The position numbers and the translations under genes were made by a program. This document shows, in pieces, positions 11,294 through 22,770 of a stretch of DNA of 64,000 nt; within the stretch, counting starts at the first letter, position 1, and the number at the start of each line of letters is the position of its first letter. The notes below the pieces were generated by a model, which saw only the letters and a list, made by a program, of their open reading frames with translations, was not told the origin of the DNA and searched no databases. The DNA comes from Scalesia atractyloides (lineage: Eukaryota > Streptophyta > Magnoliopsida > Asterales > Asteraceae): positions 60,556,102 through 60,620,101 of the forward strand of contig CAMTDV010001633.1 of NCBI GenBank assembly GCA_947069175.1, read 5' to 3'.

Positions 11294-13302
11294 ATGCATC
11301 ATACGAGGAACTCCGGAAAAGCTTCGCCACTAGCATTTGATCCGTAAATCGAGAGAACCGTTCGGCACACCCGAGTTGTGCAACGAGAAAATAAAATAGT
11401 GCAAACACCAGTTCTCACTACAATGGAAAGCTCAGCGAATCCAGACAAGCAAACCACTTTACCACTTCAATTCTCACCAACCCCTACACAACCATGACCT
11501 AATACCACCATATCAGTTCCACCAACACAATCAACCCAATCGGCCACTACCCAACTTCCACCATTACCATTCCCGTTCCCGACCTCGATAACTTACAACC
11601 AGTTTCAAACCAGTCAACATCTGTTCAGTACACGTCATCCACTCAACCACCTAATATTCAACATTCTTCACCGTATGTGAGGATTGTTACCGATGATACT
11701 CTCATCCCACCAAACCAAGCCAGCCAATTAACTCATTAGTTATACCTCCCTTTCCAACACAATCCTCAAATTACCAATTATCTCAACAACAATTGTTCTC
11801 GGTTAGAACTTCAGTGCGTGAATAAAGGGATGGGGCAGATGAGTTTGATGATGAATATGATGAGTACGATGGTTGGATGGGTAATCAGAGCAATAGACAG
11901 TTGGCGAATGCGGGTAATGTTGTACATTATGATATTGGGTATGGAATTTCAGAAAAAAGGAATGTGGGCACATTAGAGTATCAACAACAGTTTCAGCAAC
12001 CAAATCCAATTAAACAGCAACAAATTCCGGGATGACCTATAGACATTCCACTACCACCACCGGTTCCTCAAGTCCCGGGACCACATAGGCCTCTCCTGAG
12101 GAATTTGATTCCACCGGTTAACAATTTTGAGGGTATACGAAGACGATACGACCGCAAACCGGTACGGGGTATTGAGAGTCACTTCAAACCTGCTATAGCT
12201 AATCATCCTTCACTGGTTGTGATTCCTCAACTGCGAGGAGGTCGATCGTTTGAGGTACGAGCACAGTTGATCTCCAGTTTGCCCAAATACCACGGTCTGG
12301 CACATGAAGAACCATATCTGCATATCGTTGTGTATGATGTGCGGTGTAACACGATTGGGGGCCAAGGTTTTACACCGGATGATGTGGAGTTGGTATTATT
12401 CCAATTCACATTAGAAGATAAGGCACAACAGTGGTTCCATACCTTGCCTTCAACTTCTATCTTTACATGGCCCGATATGCAACAGCTCTTCCTGGATGAG
12501 TTTTATACACCTCAGCGAACTAACACGGCTAGGAAAGACATCCAGGGTTTCCGACAACAACCCGGTGAGCTTTTCCACGAAGCGTTCAACCGATTCAAGA
12601 TGATGCTAAAGAATTGTCCGCATCATGGGATTCAGTTATGGGAGTTACTTAATGCTTAACAGATGAAGACGCAAGGGATCTAAGCTTAATATTGAACAAC
12701 ACATTTGGTATGAATTATGAACGTGTTTATTGGGAATATCTGGAAAGAAACACAAGAACGTCAAAACGGAAGGCTCAATCTTCGAGAAGCACTAGGCATT
12801 CAGTTTTGAGAGGGGTGCAAAATGCACCAGATGTTAATGGGGGACAATACCCATTGTGTGGTCATTGTGGAGATATCGGGCATATTGCTGACCAGTGCCC
12901 TAATATTGTTGCTAAGCCGAATGAGGTGAGCATGATGCAGGGTAGTGGGAATAGATATTCGAGTTTCCAAGGTAGCAACCAAAATTATCAGCCCCGAATC
13001 AAAATAACTAACAAGGGGGCAATAATTTTGGTTATCAAAGAGGATACAAACAAGGTAGTGGGGGTGGGAGTGAAATGATGGATATGTTGAAGGCTATACA
13101 ACAGGAGCTGCAAAAGAGAGGTCAGATGGATGATGTGCGGGCTCAAAAGGATGAAATTCGTGATAAGGCCATCCAATCGTTAACGACTCAGATGGGGCAG
13201 CTCGCTAGTGAAGTAGCAGAATCGAAGTGGCAGAATGAGAAGCTGCCAAGTGATATGCAGATGAGTCCTAAGAATTCGAAGAACATACAAATCAGTGGGT
13301 AA
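11294..13302 (+). pseudogene. Athila-like gag with several stops and frame changes
   Basis: The likely start is ATG 11294, giving an N-terminus that runs into SPLAFDP and then a TAA where Athila proteins usually continue with an acidic residue. A following IERTVR-type block remains. The capsid core is open at 12105-12659 and contains FTLEDKAQQWFHTLP, FLDEFYTPQRT and FNRFKMMLKNCPHHG, matching Retrotrans_gag proteins. A nucleocapsid zinc knuckle, CGHCGDIGHIADQC, lies in 12692-13078. A coiled, glutamine-rich tail with LTTQMGQLASEV (13075-13302) ends the gene. The protein would assemble virus-like particles, but at least three interruptions make this copy inactive. Confidence 0.85.
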
Positions 13303-13720
13303 ATCCTGTTCACAAAAATAAATATTTTGATAACGGTTTGTCTGTTTCTGGGGAAGCCGGTTATTCCAATTCGAGTCGGAAAATTCAAGATCCATCGTGC
13401 GTTGTTGGATTATGGAGCGGGAGTGAGTGTCCTTCCGGGCAGTTTATACGATAAGTACGACTTCGGGCCTCTGCAAGCGTGTGATAGCCTGGTGATGTTT
13501 GCGGACGCAAGTTTGAAACAACTCTGGGGGTTGTAAAGATGTGGTAATCCAGCTCGGTGAGTTCTACTACTCGGTCGATTTCATGGTGGTCGATTATGCA
13601 CCAGCACAGACCTACACACAACCTCAGGTAATCTTGGGACGCCCATCCTGTATACAGCAAACGCTCAAATCGATTGCAGGAATGGGATGGTCATTTTGAG
13701 CTGCAAGAATCGTAAGTTGT
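13303..13720 (+). pseudogene. Athila-like aspartic protease, degenerate
   Basis: The frame at 13327-13536 contains VGKFKIHRALLDYGAGVSVLP. The catalytic aspartate is present, but the usual D-T/S/L-G-A reads DYGA, an atypical third-position residue. After a frame change near 13530 the continuing VVIQLGEFYYSVDFMVVDY and the VILGRPS block (about 13630-13650) are recognisable as the C-terminal half of retroviral-type proteases. The role would be gag processing. No RT follows, so the element keeps only gag and protease. The tyrosine substitution and the frameshift argue against activity. Confidence 0.8.
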
Positions 13721-14041
13721 ATTTCAATGTGTTTTTAAAGTCTATTGCTTATGATTTTCTTGATGATGTATGTTTTACAGGTGCTACTAATGAGATTGGT
13801 TCTAGCGGTAATTTTTGCCAGGTCTAATTTAACGAATGGTGAGAATCAAGCGAAGAAGGCAAGTGTAAGAAAGGGAGCTGATGAGAGGAAGCCAATCGAT
13901 GGTGGGATTGGCTAGGTTTATGAAGTTGGAGTTAACCTCGACCGGAGTGAAGCCATAACCCTCCCTAAAGATTGGACGGAGATGTATGGAGACAAATGGG
14001 AGGGCAAAAGTTCATCTAAACCACCCTGAGCATCAGGTATG
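13721..14041 (+). other. unassigned sequence between protease and 3' tail
   Basis: About 320 bp of low-coding-potential sequence containing a GATGAGAGGAAGCC stretch and ending at the target site GTATG of the inserted solo LTR. No RT motif is visible in any frame. It is probably residual element DNA around the pol deletion. Confidence 0.5.
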
Positions 14042-15425
14042 TGATCGGAGTGTCGCGCCGTGGTCAAAGATAATACTTATATACCCAAATTACCCTTAAA
14101 CAAATGCGTTAGTGGTAGTAAGGGGTCGATCCACAAAGAGTATGTGGTTTACGTATGGACTAACTTAATTATGAAGTTGTCACGTTTATGAAGCTTGCTA
14201 TTTTGATTGATTTAATTTGTTTGTTGGAAAAGGTGTCGGAGTTCACCGACAATGTTTATGAATGTGATTAATTACTATGATTGTTCAAACACAAGTAAAC
14301 ACAAAGGCAAATGATGATTTAAACAGTAATGAGAAAGAGGGTTCAAACCCGGTTTCGGTAATTGCAAACCTAGGGTTCCTACAAGTTTTAGATTTGACTT
14401 AATTGGATATACGATTAACGGATTTAGTGTACCGTGACTTAGGTGCCAATAACTATCAACATTCCCTAGAATGGACAAGAATGCACTTTATAATCAACAC
14501 AAGTAAATCCTAACCAAGATAACACATAAGTGTACAAATTCGTTTCACAAAGTCATAACTTTATCATCGTTCGACAATTTGTAAATTCAATTCAAATACA
14601 CGACAATTATCAAAGGTGTTCAAAATCAAAACACAATTTGTCACACAAGTCAAAACTAAACACAAATCAAAACCCTAGATAATACAACTACCTACACCGG
14701 GGTGAAACCGAGGTGATTAGCCGCTCATGATTGAAGGAACTTGATCACCAGATGATTGAGCCTTGAACTTATACATCTTGATGCTTGGAGATGGAGGTAA
14801 AGGGTGATTAAGGGTTCAGGGTGAATGATGGTGATGATGAGATTGGTGATTGATGAATGATGGTGATGATGATGATCTAGGTTAAGAATCGAGGTGTGTG
14901 ATTCGGATGTATGGAGGATGATTTGAAATGGAATGGTGGTGGTTTGTGGCTCCAAGAACAAGTTTTCAACTCCCAGAACTCGTTATATCTCAAAATAGGT
15001 CAAAAAGTATGTTTAAACTCGTCCCAACTCACAAAACCAAAAATCTCGCGATGCAGGTTTAGAAGACCCGTCGCCGACGGCCTGATGCCCCGTCGGCGAC
15101 GGACTGTATATGTTCAGTTTGTCTCGACGCCTTTAGCTACTGTCTACGAACATTTCAGGCGACGGGAGAAAGCACGGGGCGTCGCCAACGGCCCTTTGTG
15201 GCCTTGGCGACGGACTCTCTAAACCCAACTTTCTGCTTTCTTTGTTTCTTGGTTCTGGTTGATCCAATTCGCGTCCCAGTGCTCCGTTAGGCTTCCAATT
15301 AGCTCCTTAAACTCCATAAGACCTGTAAAACACAAACCTTATTAGAAGTAGGCTACCCAGAATTAAAAGTCACGTAAAAACATAAACTTAAACCTAAACA
15401 AACACCAGTTTTCGACCACGTATCA
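14042..15425 (-). mobile_element. solo LTR of an Athila/Tat-type element
   Basis: The plus strand starts TGATCGGAG and ends CACGTATCA, an inverted TGAT/ATCA pair. It is flanked by a perfect 5-bp target duplication, GTATG (14037-14041 and 15426-15430). No primer site, polypurine tract or coding region lies between, so it is a 1384-bp solo LTR left by LTR-LTR recombination. The GTAGTAAGGGGTCGATCC segment near its left end resembles the LTR end of the neighbouring Athila element, which suggests minus orientation. A CpG-rich stretch with two inverted GTCGCCGACGG-type motifs is at 15067-15112. Confidence 0.88.
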
Positions 15426-15430
15426 GTATG

Positions 15431-15860
15431 GTTAGGCTGAAGACCTAAAAATTAGCGCTTTCGGGAGGCAGCCCGAGGATGTAGAGTGTGTACTTTGTTT
15501 TGATTTCGTTTTGGTGTGTTTGTGTTATAACAGGTATCTACGATTCCACCTTCACAGATGCAATGATTCAAGTGTGGGGATGTCTCAGTGAGCTATCAAA
15601 GGATCCATTGGATGCGTTTATGCCAGTCGGAGCACATTAACCGCATCATTACAGACACATGATCAGGTGCATGTGTTTCTCTATATTGTGTTTTATTTGT
15701 CTTTGTGTATTTGGTGGTGTGAACTTTCGTGTTACGAATGGTATTATTTGTCAAGTCGAGTAGGTTGTAGCCGTTCATGGTTTGTAGGTGGTATATCTCG
15801 AGTTCAAATTTTAAATTGTACTATACATTGGGACAATGTATCCCAAGTGTGGGGATGTAG
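15431..15860 (+). other. 3' non-coding tail and polypurine tracts of the Athila-like element
   Basis: The segment resumes after the solo LTR with a GC-rich inverted motif (GGGAGGCAGCCCGA, about 15463-15476) that follows coding DNA in many Athila/Tat elements. Two copies of AAGTGTGGGGATG occur, near 15572 and at 15845-15857. The second resembles a polypurine tract directly before a TGTAG LTR start. Confidence 0.6.
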
Positions 15861-17324
15861 TAACTCGAGATAGGGTTGGTAGGTCGATTCATATCAAATA
15901 CTTGGGATGGTTGAAATCCCCTACAAATTGAAAATTTCTGAAAAAAAATTGATCATGTTTCGAAAGATTTTTGCAAGCAAAATGGAAGATGATAGGTAAA
16001 ATCGAGTTATTGGCTTTCAATTATTATATATATGAGATGATAAAACAATCGAAAACGCATCTAATTTAGGATATGTTGGTAGGCCCAGCCGGTTGAAAGG
16101 TTCCTTATGATTAAATAAAATACTTAAAAATTAGGAATCTTGTGGGTTCTCGCCTTAGGAGCTATAGTAAAACTGAAACTGTAGAGAGTATAAGAGTTGT
16201 TATAAATAAAAAGTTTATAAATATTCCGATTAAATGGCACACCTGTTTCTTTTTATGAAAATAAATTCGAAACAAGGTGGCGTCCGAAAAAAAATTATAT
16301 GAAAGACATTCATCAAGATTCATGTGAAACAAGTAAATAATTAAAAATCAAAACAAGATACGCATATACACAAAATTAAAATTCCAAAGTTCTTTACTTT
16401 TTAAAAAAATCCATAAACATGATAGAAACCGAATAAAAATCCAAACTTTTTCAAATAGTCATCGTAACCTAGGTAGTATAAAGTTTTTAGCCAATAAGCA
16501 TATTCAAGAACAAGAAACAAGTCGTAAATATATAACAAATCATGGTCATAAATTCAAAAAACACAAAGTATATCAAAACCAAATATTAACACGTTGTGAA
16601 ACCGGAATCGTATCTTGAACCGCCGCTTTGAAACTTGAACCGTATAAAAATCATGCTCCTGAATTCGTCCCCAAAAGTTGTGATTTCGTGATCTTCCGTT
16701 CTGCGTCCTCCCTCTCCCAAAATAATGCCTACTTTTTATATGATACACATTCCTCACGAAACTGGGTTTTTTTTTTTTGCGGCCTTTAGATTGTAGTGTG
16801 GGCCTACTTCATGCCAATAAACCATCAGCCCAAACTCAAGAAAACAAATTAATTGTTGAGCGATGGCGCTTTAGTAATTAAAGGATTTTCGCAATGGCAC
16901 TTTGGTAATTTTGAGTGTTATTTAAATCTAATCATGATCTGCATTTAACGTTCCCTTTTCACGACACATATGCATACATCTTTCATATATTGATAACTTT
17001 GCCCCCTCTACTTCTAGCTAACTCCCAATTGCTCGCCAATTTACTGTTTTAGCTCATTTCTTCTTTGTTTTTGCACTGGGACAGAAAATAGCGGTGATTT
17101 TACTTCGTTTACTAGCATTCTATTCTGCTCAACTGTCTGGTTATTTCCTTATTACTCATTTTCGCTCTATTTGCACCAGAAGGACCTAACAAACGCAAAA
17201 TAAAATAATATAATACTAAAAACTAAATAAAAACTATACTAAAGACTAAATATTTGATGTGTCTGAAAGAACACATAGATTTTAATGCTTAAAACCCCAT
17301 ATTTGTAGTTGTTTATTGCAAATT
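15861..17324. mobile_element. decayed Athila-type LTR, probably minus orientation
   Basis: No gene is visible here. Between about 16250 and 17200 the sequence follows, base pattern by base pattern, the same order as the 1.3-kb LTR unit at 5463-10684. For example, CATCGTAACCTAGGTAGT at about 16460 matches CATCGTAGTCTAGGCAGT, and AGCCAATAAGCAT matches AGCCAAGCATAG. It is therefore a much older LTR of the same broad family, in the same orientation. Its ends are not clear and no target duplication was found. Confidence 0.45.
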
Positions 17325-19560
17325 CGTAACATTTCCTAATTATTGTATTATTCATTCCGTGTTTTTTTTTCGTATTCAACCAAGCCATTGTAATCCGAGA
17401 CGTATGATCATAATGGAATTTATCTTTTATTTATTTTTTTATCAATAATTGGTGTTACTCATATAATCATCAAGACATGATTAAATCATTCAAAAACCTC
17501 CTCATGTTGTGTAAATTCGATATTCGAGACCCAACGAATCAACTATTGTGTCATACTATGTTTATAAATAATGTTGGAAACTCAAATTCATACAAATAAC
17601 AAAAGAGAAATGTATAAAACAAATAAGCCCATGACATTAGGCCCAAATAAAAAACAAAAATATATTAATGGGCCAATTTTCAACTGTCACACCCCAACCG
17701 ATGGCAAAAACATCGGGATGAGACGAAAACGAGATTGCAAGAGACTTCATAACACTATTTACGACAAGTAATTTATATTTGATTTTATATATTTGAAATA
17801 GAAATACAACAAGTTTGAAATAAGTAAAACATAACAAGTATTCAATAATAAAATTTTCATTTCGTTGATAAGATATTTTACAACTTTTGGAAGCAAATTA
17901 CAACGTATTTGAAACAAGGATTTGTACAACAATACCACACAATACAACCTAATTAGAATGAGTTTCTAAGGCATTCGTATTGGATTCCAAGCATCCTTAA
18001 TTGTATCACCAACCTGCAACACATGTTAAAGCATAGTTCAATACGAAGGTATTGGCGAGCATACAAGTTTGAATATAAGTATAGAAAAGAAAACGTTTTA
18101 ACCAACTTCACATGAGTAGCTAGTATACTAAATTAATGTAAACGTAACATGCGATCTACAAGTATAACACATATGATTACAAGTATAACATGTAAGATTA
18201 CAAGTATAACACGTAAGTTTGTATATTTGAAATAAAGTACATGTATTGCCCCCAAAGTAATAAAACGTAAAAAAGGGGATCGAGTATGCTAACACTTTAT
18301 GAAGCTTCCTTTGGAAATTAGGCGAAGAGTCGACGGTCGAAAGATGGAACACCGAGGTCACCTCACATGGGCAAACAAAGGTATATAAATATTAAAAGTT
18401 GTCGAAGTTTTATTAAAATAAATATACATTTATATTTATTTTCATAGAAATTACTTGAATCCGATACGTTTCGTTTTATAATTTAACATGTTTTGATTTA
18501 CGGATTTTTACAAAAAACAAGAAAAGTTTCCTCTGTTTTTGGACGATCCCGACAACCAAAGTGTCGATTAAAATTTCCAAAACGCAACAATAAACAACAC
18601 AATATCTAAATATATATAAAATTCCCATCAATGTGTCAAAATATAATTAATCAATAAATGTATCGTATCAAACTCGGTTGTAAACCAGATAACCTATATA
18701 AACAATATAAGTATCATAATAAAATCCACGTCGTTAAAAGTTTACCGAGCTCGTGTTGACTGAGTTTGACCTTAGTTGACTGGAGTTGACTGAGCCGACA
18801 CCGACGTGACTCTAACCGAGTCTTGACCGAAAGACCCGTTTGACTGTTTGGCCGGTGTTGACCGGGTTTGACCCGACCACCAAACCGAATCTGATTGTAA
18901 CATGACCCGAACTCGAACCAAAGCATAACCTTAATCGAAACTTAACTAAGACAAAACCCAACCCCACAACCAAATGACAACCATCACGGTCGCCGTCTGC
19001 TGTCGCCGCACGGCGGCTTCGTTTGTCCGCCTTAGACCCAAGCCAACATAATCTCGGGCCAAGAATTGGAACGAAACGACCGCCGTACTACCGCCACTCG
19101 GTGGCTTCCCTGGGTTGTCGGAAACCGGCCTGGTCATCTCCGCCGTCCCCTTTCTCTCTCCCTCTCGCACATCTCTCTCCCTTTCTCTCTCCTCTCGCAC
19201 GTCTCTCTCTCTGATCCGACTCCACCCACCACAGTGCCGCCATCTGTGGTGGTTCTCCTTGACTCCGCCGGTCGTGGCTCTACCGCCACTGTTGTATGCC
19301 GCCACCATGGGTGGTGGTTGGCCGTTTGCTTAACGGGGGGGGGGGGGGGGGGGCGGAGAGTGGGGATAAGGTGTGTAACATCCGTCGAAAAACGGGTTTC
19401 AAAACCCGCTTCGTTTATTAATCGAATAGTCAGTTATAAAATTTCGTTGCGTAAATATTGTCCATTTTAATTTTAAACAATATATAATTAATAAATATAT
19501 TAGAATTTAAAAACTATAATTAATAAACAATAAAAACAAGTGAAGAAAAAATAAAAGGAA

Positions 19561-19632
19561 GCTGCCGGGTTTAGAACCCGGGTCAGCCGATTCAACAAAC
19601 AAACACTACACCACTCCGCCACTTGACTCGTT
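19561..19632 (-). repeat. tRNA-like module 1 in the chromovirus 5' LTR
   Basis: On the minus strand a box-A-like TGGCGGAGTGGTG is followed by a perfect T-arm-like hairpin, CCGGG-TTCTAAA-CCCGG. The 3' LTR copy (27650-27717) has TTCGAAA in the loop, the canonical T-loop sequence. It resembles tRNA-Leu/Ser halves, but no full cloverleaf is evident. Confidence 0.6.
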
Positions 19633-19889
19633 TGTGTAAACAATGAAACAAATAATACTTAAGTTAAAACTCGAATTCAAAAACCGGACTTCAGCGCGGC
19701 AGAACTCGCAATCACCGGAAAATCCGGCAATCCGCGAGTTTAGCCATTTTCCTGTTGACTATAACGTTATAACCGACGTCGACATCGGTTATAACCGACG
19801 TCTAACAATAAATTGCGGTCGTAACCGCCGGAGAAACCTTGACCACGAATCAAGACCAAATTCGGACTCAATTCATCCTGATTCTTCCT

Positions 19890-19897
19890 TATAAATA
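19890..19897 (+). promoter_or_regulatory. TATA box of the chromovirus 5' LTR
   Basis: TATAAATA followed by CCCACCC lies in the CTTCCTTATAAATACCC context typical of plant LTR promoters. The identical site in the 3' LTR is at 27949-27956. Genomic RNA would start a few dozen bases downstream, near 19925. Confidence 0.7.
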
Positions 19898-20486
19898 CCC
19901 ACCCAAACCTCTGGTAATCTTTTCGCTCAAAATCGCACAAACTCTCGAAGCTTTAGCACTCGCCGGAGATATTTTACAGTCGCCGGACTTTCACCGGAAA
20001 ACCGAGACTTACTTCAAATCGGTAAATTTCTCAACTCTTTCGTTTTCAATCCATTATTAGACAAGTAATAACATAAATCGTTCAACCAGAATCCAACTCA
20101 GACAACGTTGCCGGGAATTTCAGCACTCGCCGGAAAATCACTGGAAATTCCGAAGTCTCGCTGTAAATCGGTACAATCATCTAAACCCCCTGATATCCCT
20201 TGTTTAGTAACCTAATTTCACAACTCGTTGATCAAATCTGTTAATTGATTCACTCAGACGGAAGTCACAAATCAGAGTCGACGACTCTTGCCGGAATTGT
20301 GAAGAAAACATTCTGATCGGTACATTCGATTCCGTAACCCTCTCTATCCATTTTAATTCAATCAATTATATGATAGATGACCGATTTAAACAAGAACAGT
20401 CGGTCACCTTCGTTCTGTGTCTTTTTAAATGAAGAAGACGAAGTCGAAATGTGTATAAGTATAATTAAAACTGAATGATTAACCGG

Positions 20487-20897
20487 GTTAGACACACAGT
20501 CCAGCGGTGGACTGTGTGCAAACATAAACGCACGTCACGAGTTCGAATCATACAACGTACCGACTTTCAGAAATAAAATCAATATTTTTAGAACTGAATC
20601 AGAACAAGTCATAGTATGTTTATAAGAGGAATATAATCCGTAAGATAAACAGATTAGACACACAGCCCAACTGGTTGGGCTGTGCGCATACGAACCGAAG
20701 GACCCGAGTTCGACTCCGGGTCCCTGCAAGCGGTTCGGCCATTTTAAATCATTTTAATATTAACCCAATAAAAATAACAATTAATTAGTATATATATATA
20801 ATTAAAACAGAGAATATTTCGGGTTAGACACGTAGCTCAGTTGGTAGAGCTGCGTGCACGCGTGCGAGAGGTCTCGGGTTCGAACCTCACTCAGCTC
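20487..20897 (+). repeat. three spaced tRNA-like modules in the chromovirus 5' LTR
   Basis: Modules begin at 20487, 20653 and 20823, each with RTTAGACACRYAG, at spacings of 166 and 170 bp. Each has a D-arm-like hairpin and a T-arm-like block with GTTCGA. The third is the clearest, with TAGCTCAGTTGGTAGAGC (box A and D-arm) and GGGTTCGAACCTC (box B). The second has AGCCCAACTGGTTGGGCT and GAGTTCGACTCCGGG. The first is the most decayed. They look like diverged tandem copies of a tRNA-derived unit that became fixed in the LTR. Confidence 0.75.
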
Positions 20898-21962
20898 ACA
20901 CTTAACCACAGTCCGACCGGTCAACGGTCCGGTCAACGATCAAAAAAAGTCAAAATTTTTATTTCTTTTTATTATTTATTTAATTTAAAAATCAATTAAA
21001 AATACTTAAAAATAATATTTTAAAAGTTAGAAAACGTCCTTAAGCTCACAAAAATGAATCTAAAAACCCTATTAAGATTATGAATTAAAATCTATTTATT
21101 TACCGAACCACTTCGTTATTATTTAGGTTAGCTTTCCTCGTCGATCAAATCCCAAAACTCGTGCGCATCCAACGTCATCAAAAGAACGCACCAATGTGAG
21201 TGAATATCTACAAATTCCCCGTTTTAATCACGTTTTGGGGTGTATCATGTGTCGTACAATTCTGTTATTATATAAATATAAACACTTGTGCATTCATCAT
21301 ATCTGTGATCTAATGTGTATCAAATGTGTACAAATTGTTGTGTGAATTATGTTTAGTTTGGATTTATCATTTTCAGTGCAAGCATTTCATTAGGCCCATC
21401 AGCTCCCCGTGGGATACGGGTTGAGTACAGGTGCCTCATTCGATCGGTTCCGTTTGATTGAGCCTTGATCTCACATACATCATCATCATTCATGTCATTC
21501 GATCGGCTCCGTTTGATTGAGCCTTGATCTCAAATACATCATCATTTATGTCATTTATTCATCCAATGTGGTTTGTGTATTGTTTATTTATATATGTTTG
21601 CTCACATGTGATTATTGCACAAATTTTCAATATTAAATACAACAAGCAATTAATAACAATGTTATATCAAGGTTCACTCGCCAACTTTTGTTGACCCAAA
21701 ATATTCCCCCGTTTTACACATGATACAGGTGATCCAGTTGAGGCAAGAAACACATAGGAAGACTTAGAAGAATAAATCAGCTTAAGCTTTCGATTGTTTT
21801 ACTTAGTTTCATTTTCCTTGTAATTGTATGGATTTGATTTGAAAATTTGAGTTGTAATTTGAATTTAATAAATATGAAACATTTTAGTAAACATCATGAG
21901 CTTTGGTGATAACCCAATTATGCCCCGACTCTTATTCCGCTGCGGGTCGGGGTGTGACAGAT

Positions 21963-21975
21963 TGGTATCAGAGCC
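21963..21975 (+). other. primer-binding site, initiator tRNA-Met type
   Basis: TGGTATCAGAGCC starts four bases after the LTR and is complementary to the 3' end of plant initiator tRNA-Met, the usual chromovirus primer. Confidence 0.95.
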
Positions 21976-22770
21976 ATGACTATAGGGATATAGGATAGGT
22001 TATTAGACCCTTAGAGCCATACTATAGTTGATTAGAATTTTAAAAATTTTTATGTGTTACATACAAAATTCATGATGTTTATATGCTTTATGTTTATTGT
22101 TACATTCAATGTTATGCAAGCATGTTCATAAGTACATATTATTACACAATGCTCATCATGAATCATATCCTCATAACATATCATATCCATGAGAGCACAC
22201 ACCTCACAATTCCCATGATTTTTACAACGATTTTTGTATTTTTGCAAATCACATCAAAGTGAGTTCCCATGACGGGCATGTAGTAACTGGAAGGGTACGA
22301 GTACCGGTAGTCGGAACGTCCTGTCTAGGCTTGGCATTCGTATAAATCCAAAATAAAGGACCAGTTTGCCTACCTGGGGACTAACGATGAGAGTACGAAG
22401 GGCCTATTAGGCCAAAGCATGCTATACCAAACGTCGTGTGAGCTAACCCCACTTTGAGTTGTCATTGTGTCTATACCTGGACACCCTCCTACCATACCTC
22501 TCGCAATCATATTTCATGGTTTTCATTCCGGTGATGCGAGTGTTAAACCGCCAACACCAATGTGAATCCTACTAAGCCAATAGTCATGGGGGCCCACATG
22601 ACTATACAGGCGATGGTATGGGGGACATTGGAGGCCCAAACATGAGCAAACCCAAGACGTCCTATGGATGTAGTTGCATTATTGATGATTTTGTTATTTT
22701 TATTCTTTTAACGACACATGACACCTAAAAACTTCTTAAACTCACAATCTTCCTATGTATGTTCCTGTAG
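21976..22770 (+). other. chromovirus leader between primer site and gag
   Basis: About 800 bp of non-coding leader. It contains a GTAACTGGAAGGGTACGAGT block and GC-rich stretches near 22260-22680. No supported gene is seen. It would carry dimerisation and packaging signals by analogy with other LTR elements, but none can be pointed to here. Confidence 0.6.

Larger units (their letters stand above)
10767..15860 (+). mobile_element. non-autonomous Athila-like element with gag and protease but no pol
   Basis: On the plus strand the pieces are an LTR remnant ending TCATCA at 11160, a tRNA-Asp primer site, gag, protease, about 340 bp of unassigned sequence, and a 3' non-coding tail. The tail has the GGGAGGCAGCCCGA motif (about 15463-15476) and two AGTGTGGGGATG-like polypurine tracts. 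RT, RNase H and integrase are absent. Removing the inserted solo LTR (14042-15425) joins protease nearly directly to the tail, so pol was lost before or independently of that insertion. The 5' LTR is interrupted by the neighbouring Athila element. The 3' boundary is uncertain because the sequence after 15860 does not visibly match the 5' LTR remnant. Confidence 0.75.
19374..21959 (+). mobile_element. 5' LTR of the chromovirus, 2586 bp
   Basis: Starts TGTAACATCCGTCG and ends GGGGTGTGACA, and pairs with the 3' LTR. Relative to that LTR it carries an extra copy of a short CGACGTC-flanked repeat near 19780, an AATTCAAAA insertion near 19674, and an extra GATCGGYTCCGTTTGATTGA spacer near 21480. 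These are typical short-repeat gains or losses since insertion. Confidence 0.96.

Noticed and set aside
18946..19308. 120-codon minus-strand frame rich in arginine and glutamate
   Set aside because: It is a GAGAGA-type simple repeat in the solo LTR leader, overlapped by frames on the other strand.
20823..20897. Functional nuclear tRNA gene
   Set aside because: Box A and B are good, but no plausible acceptor stem or anticodon arm could be drawn and the module is part of an LTR. It is kept only as tRNA-like.
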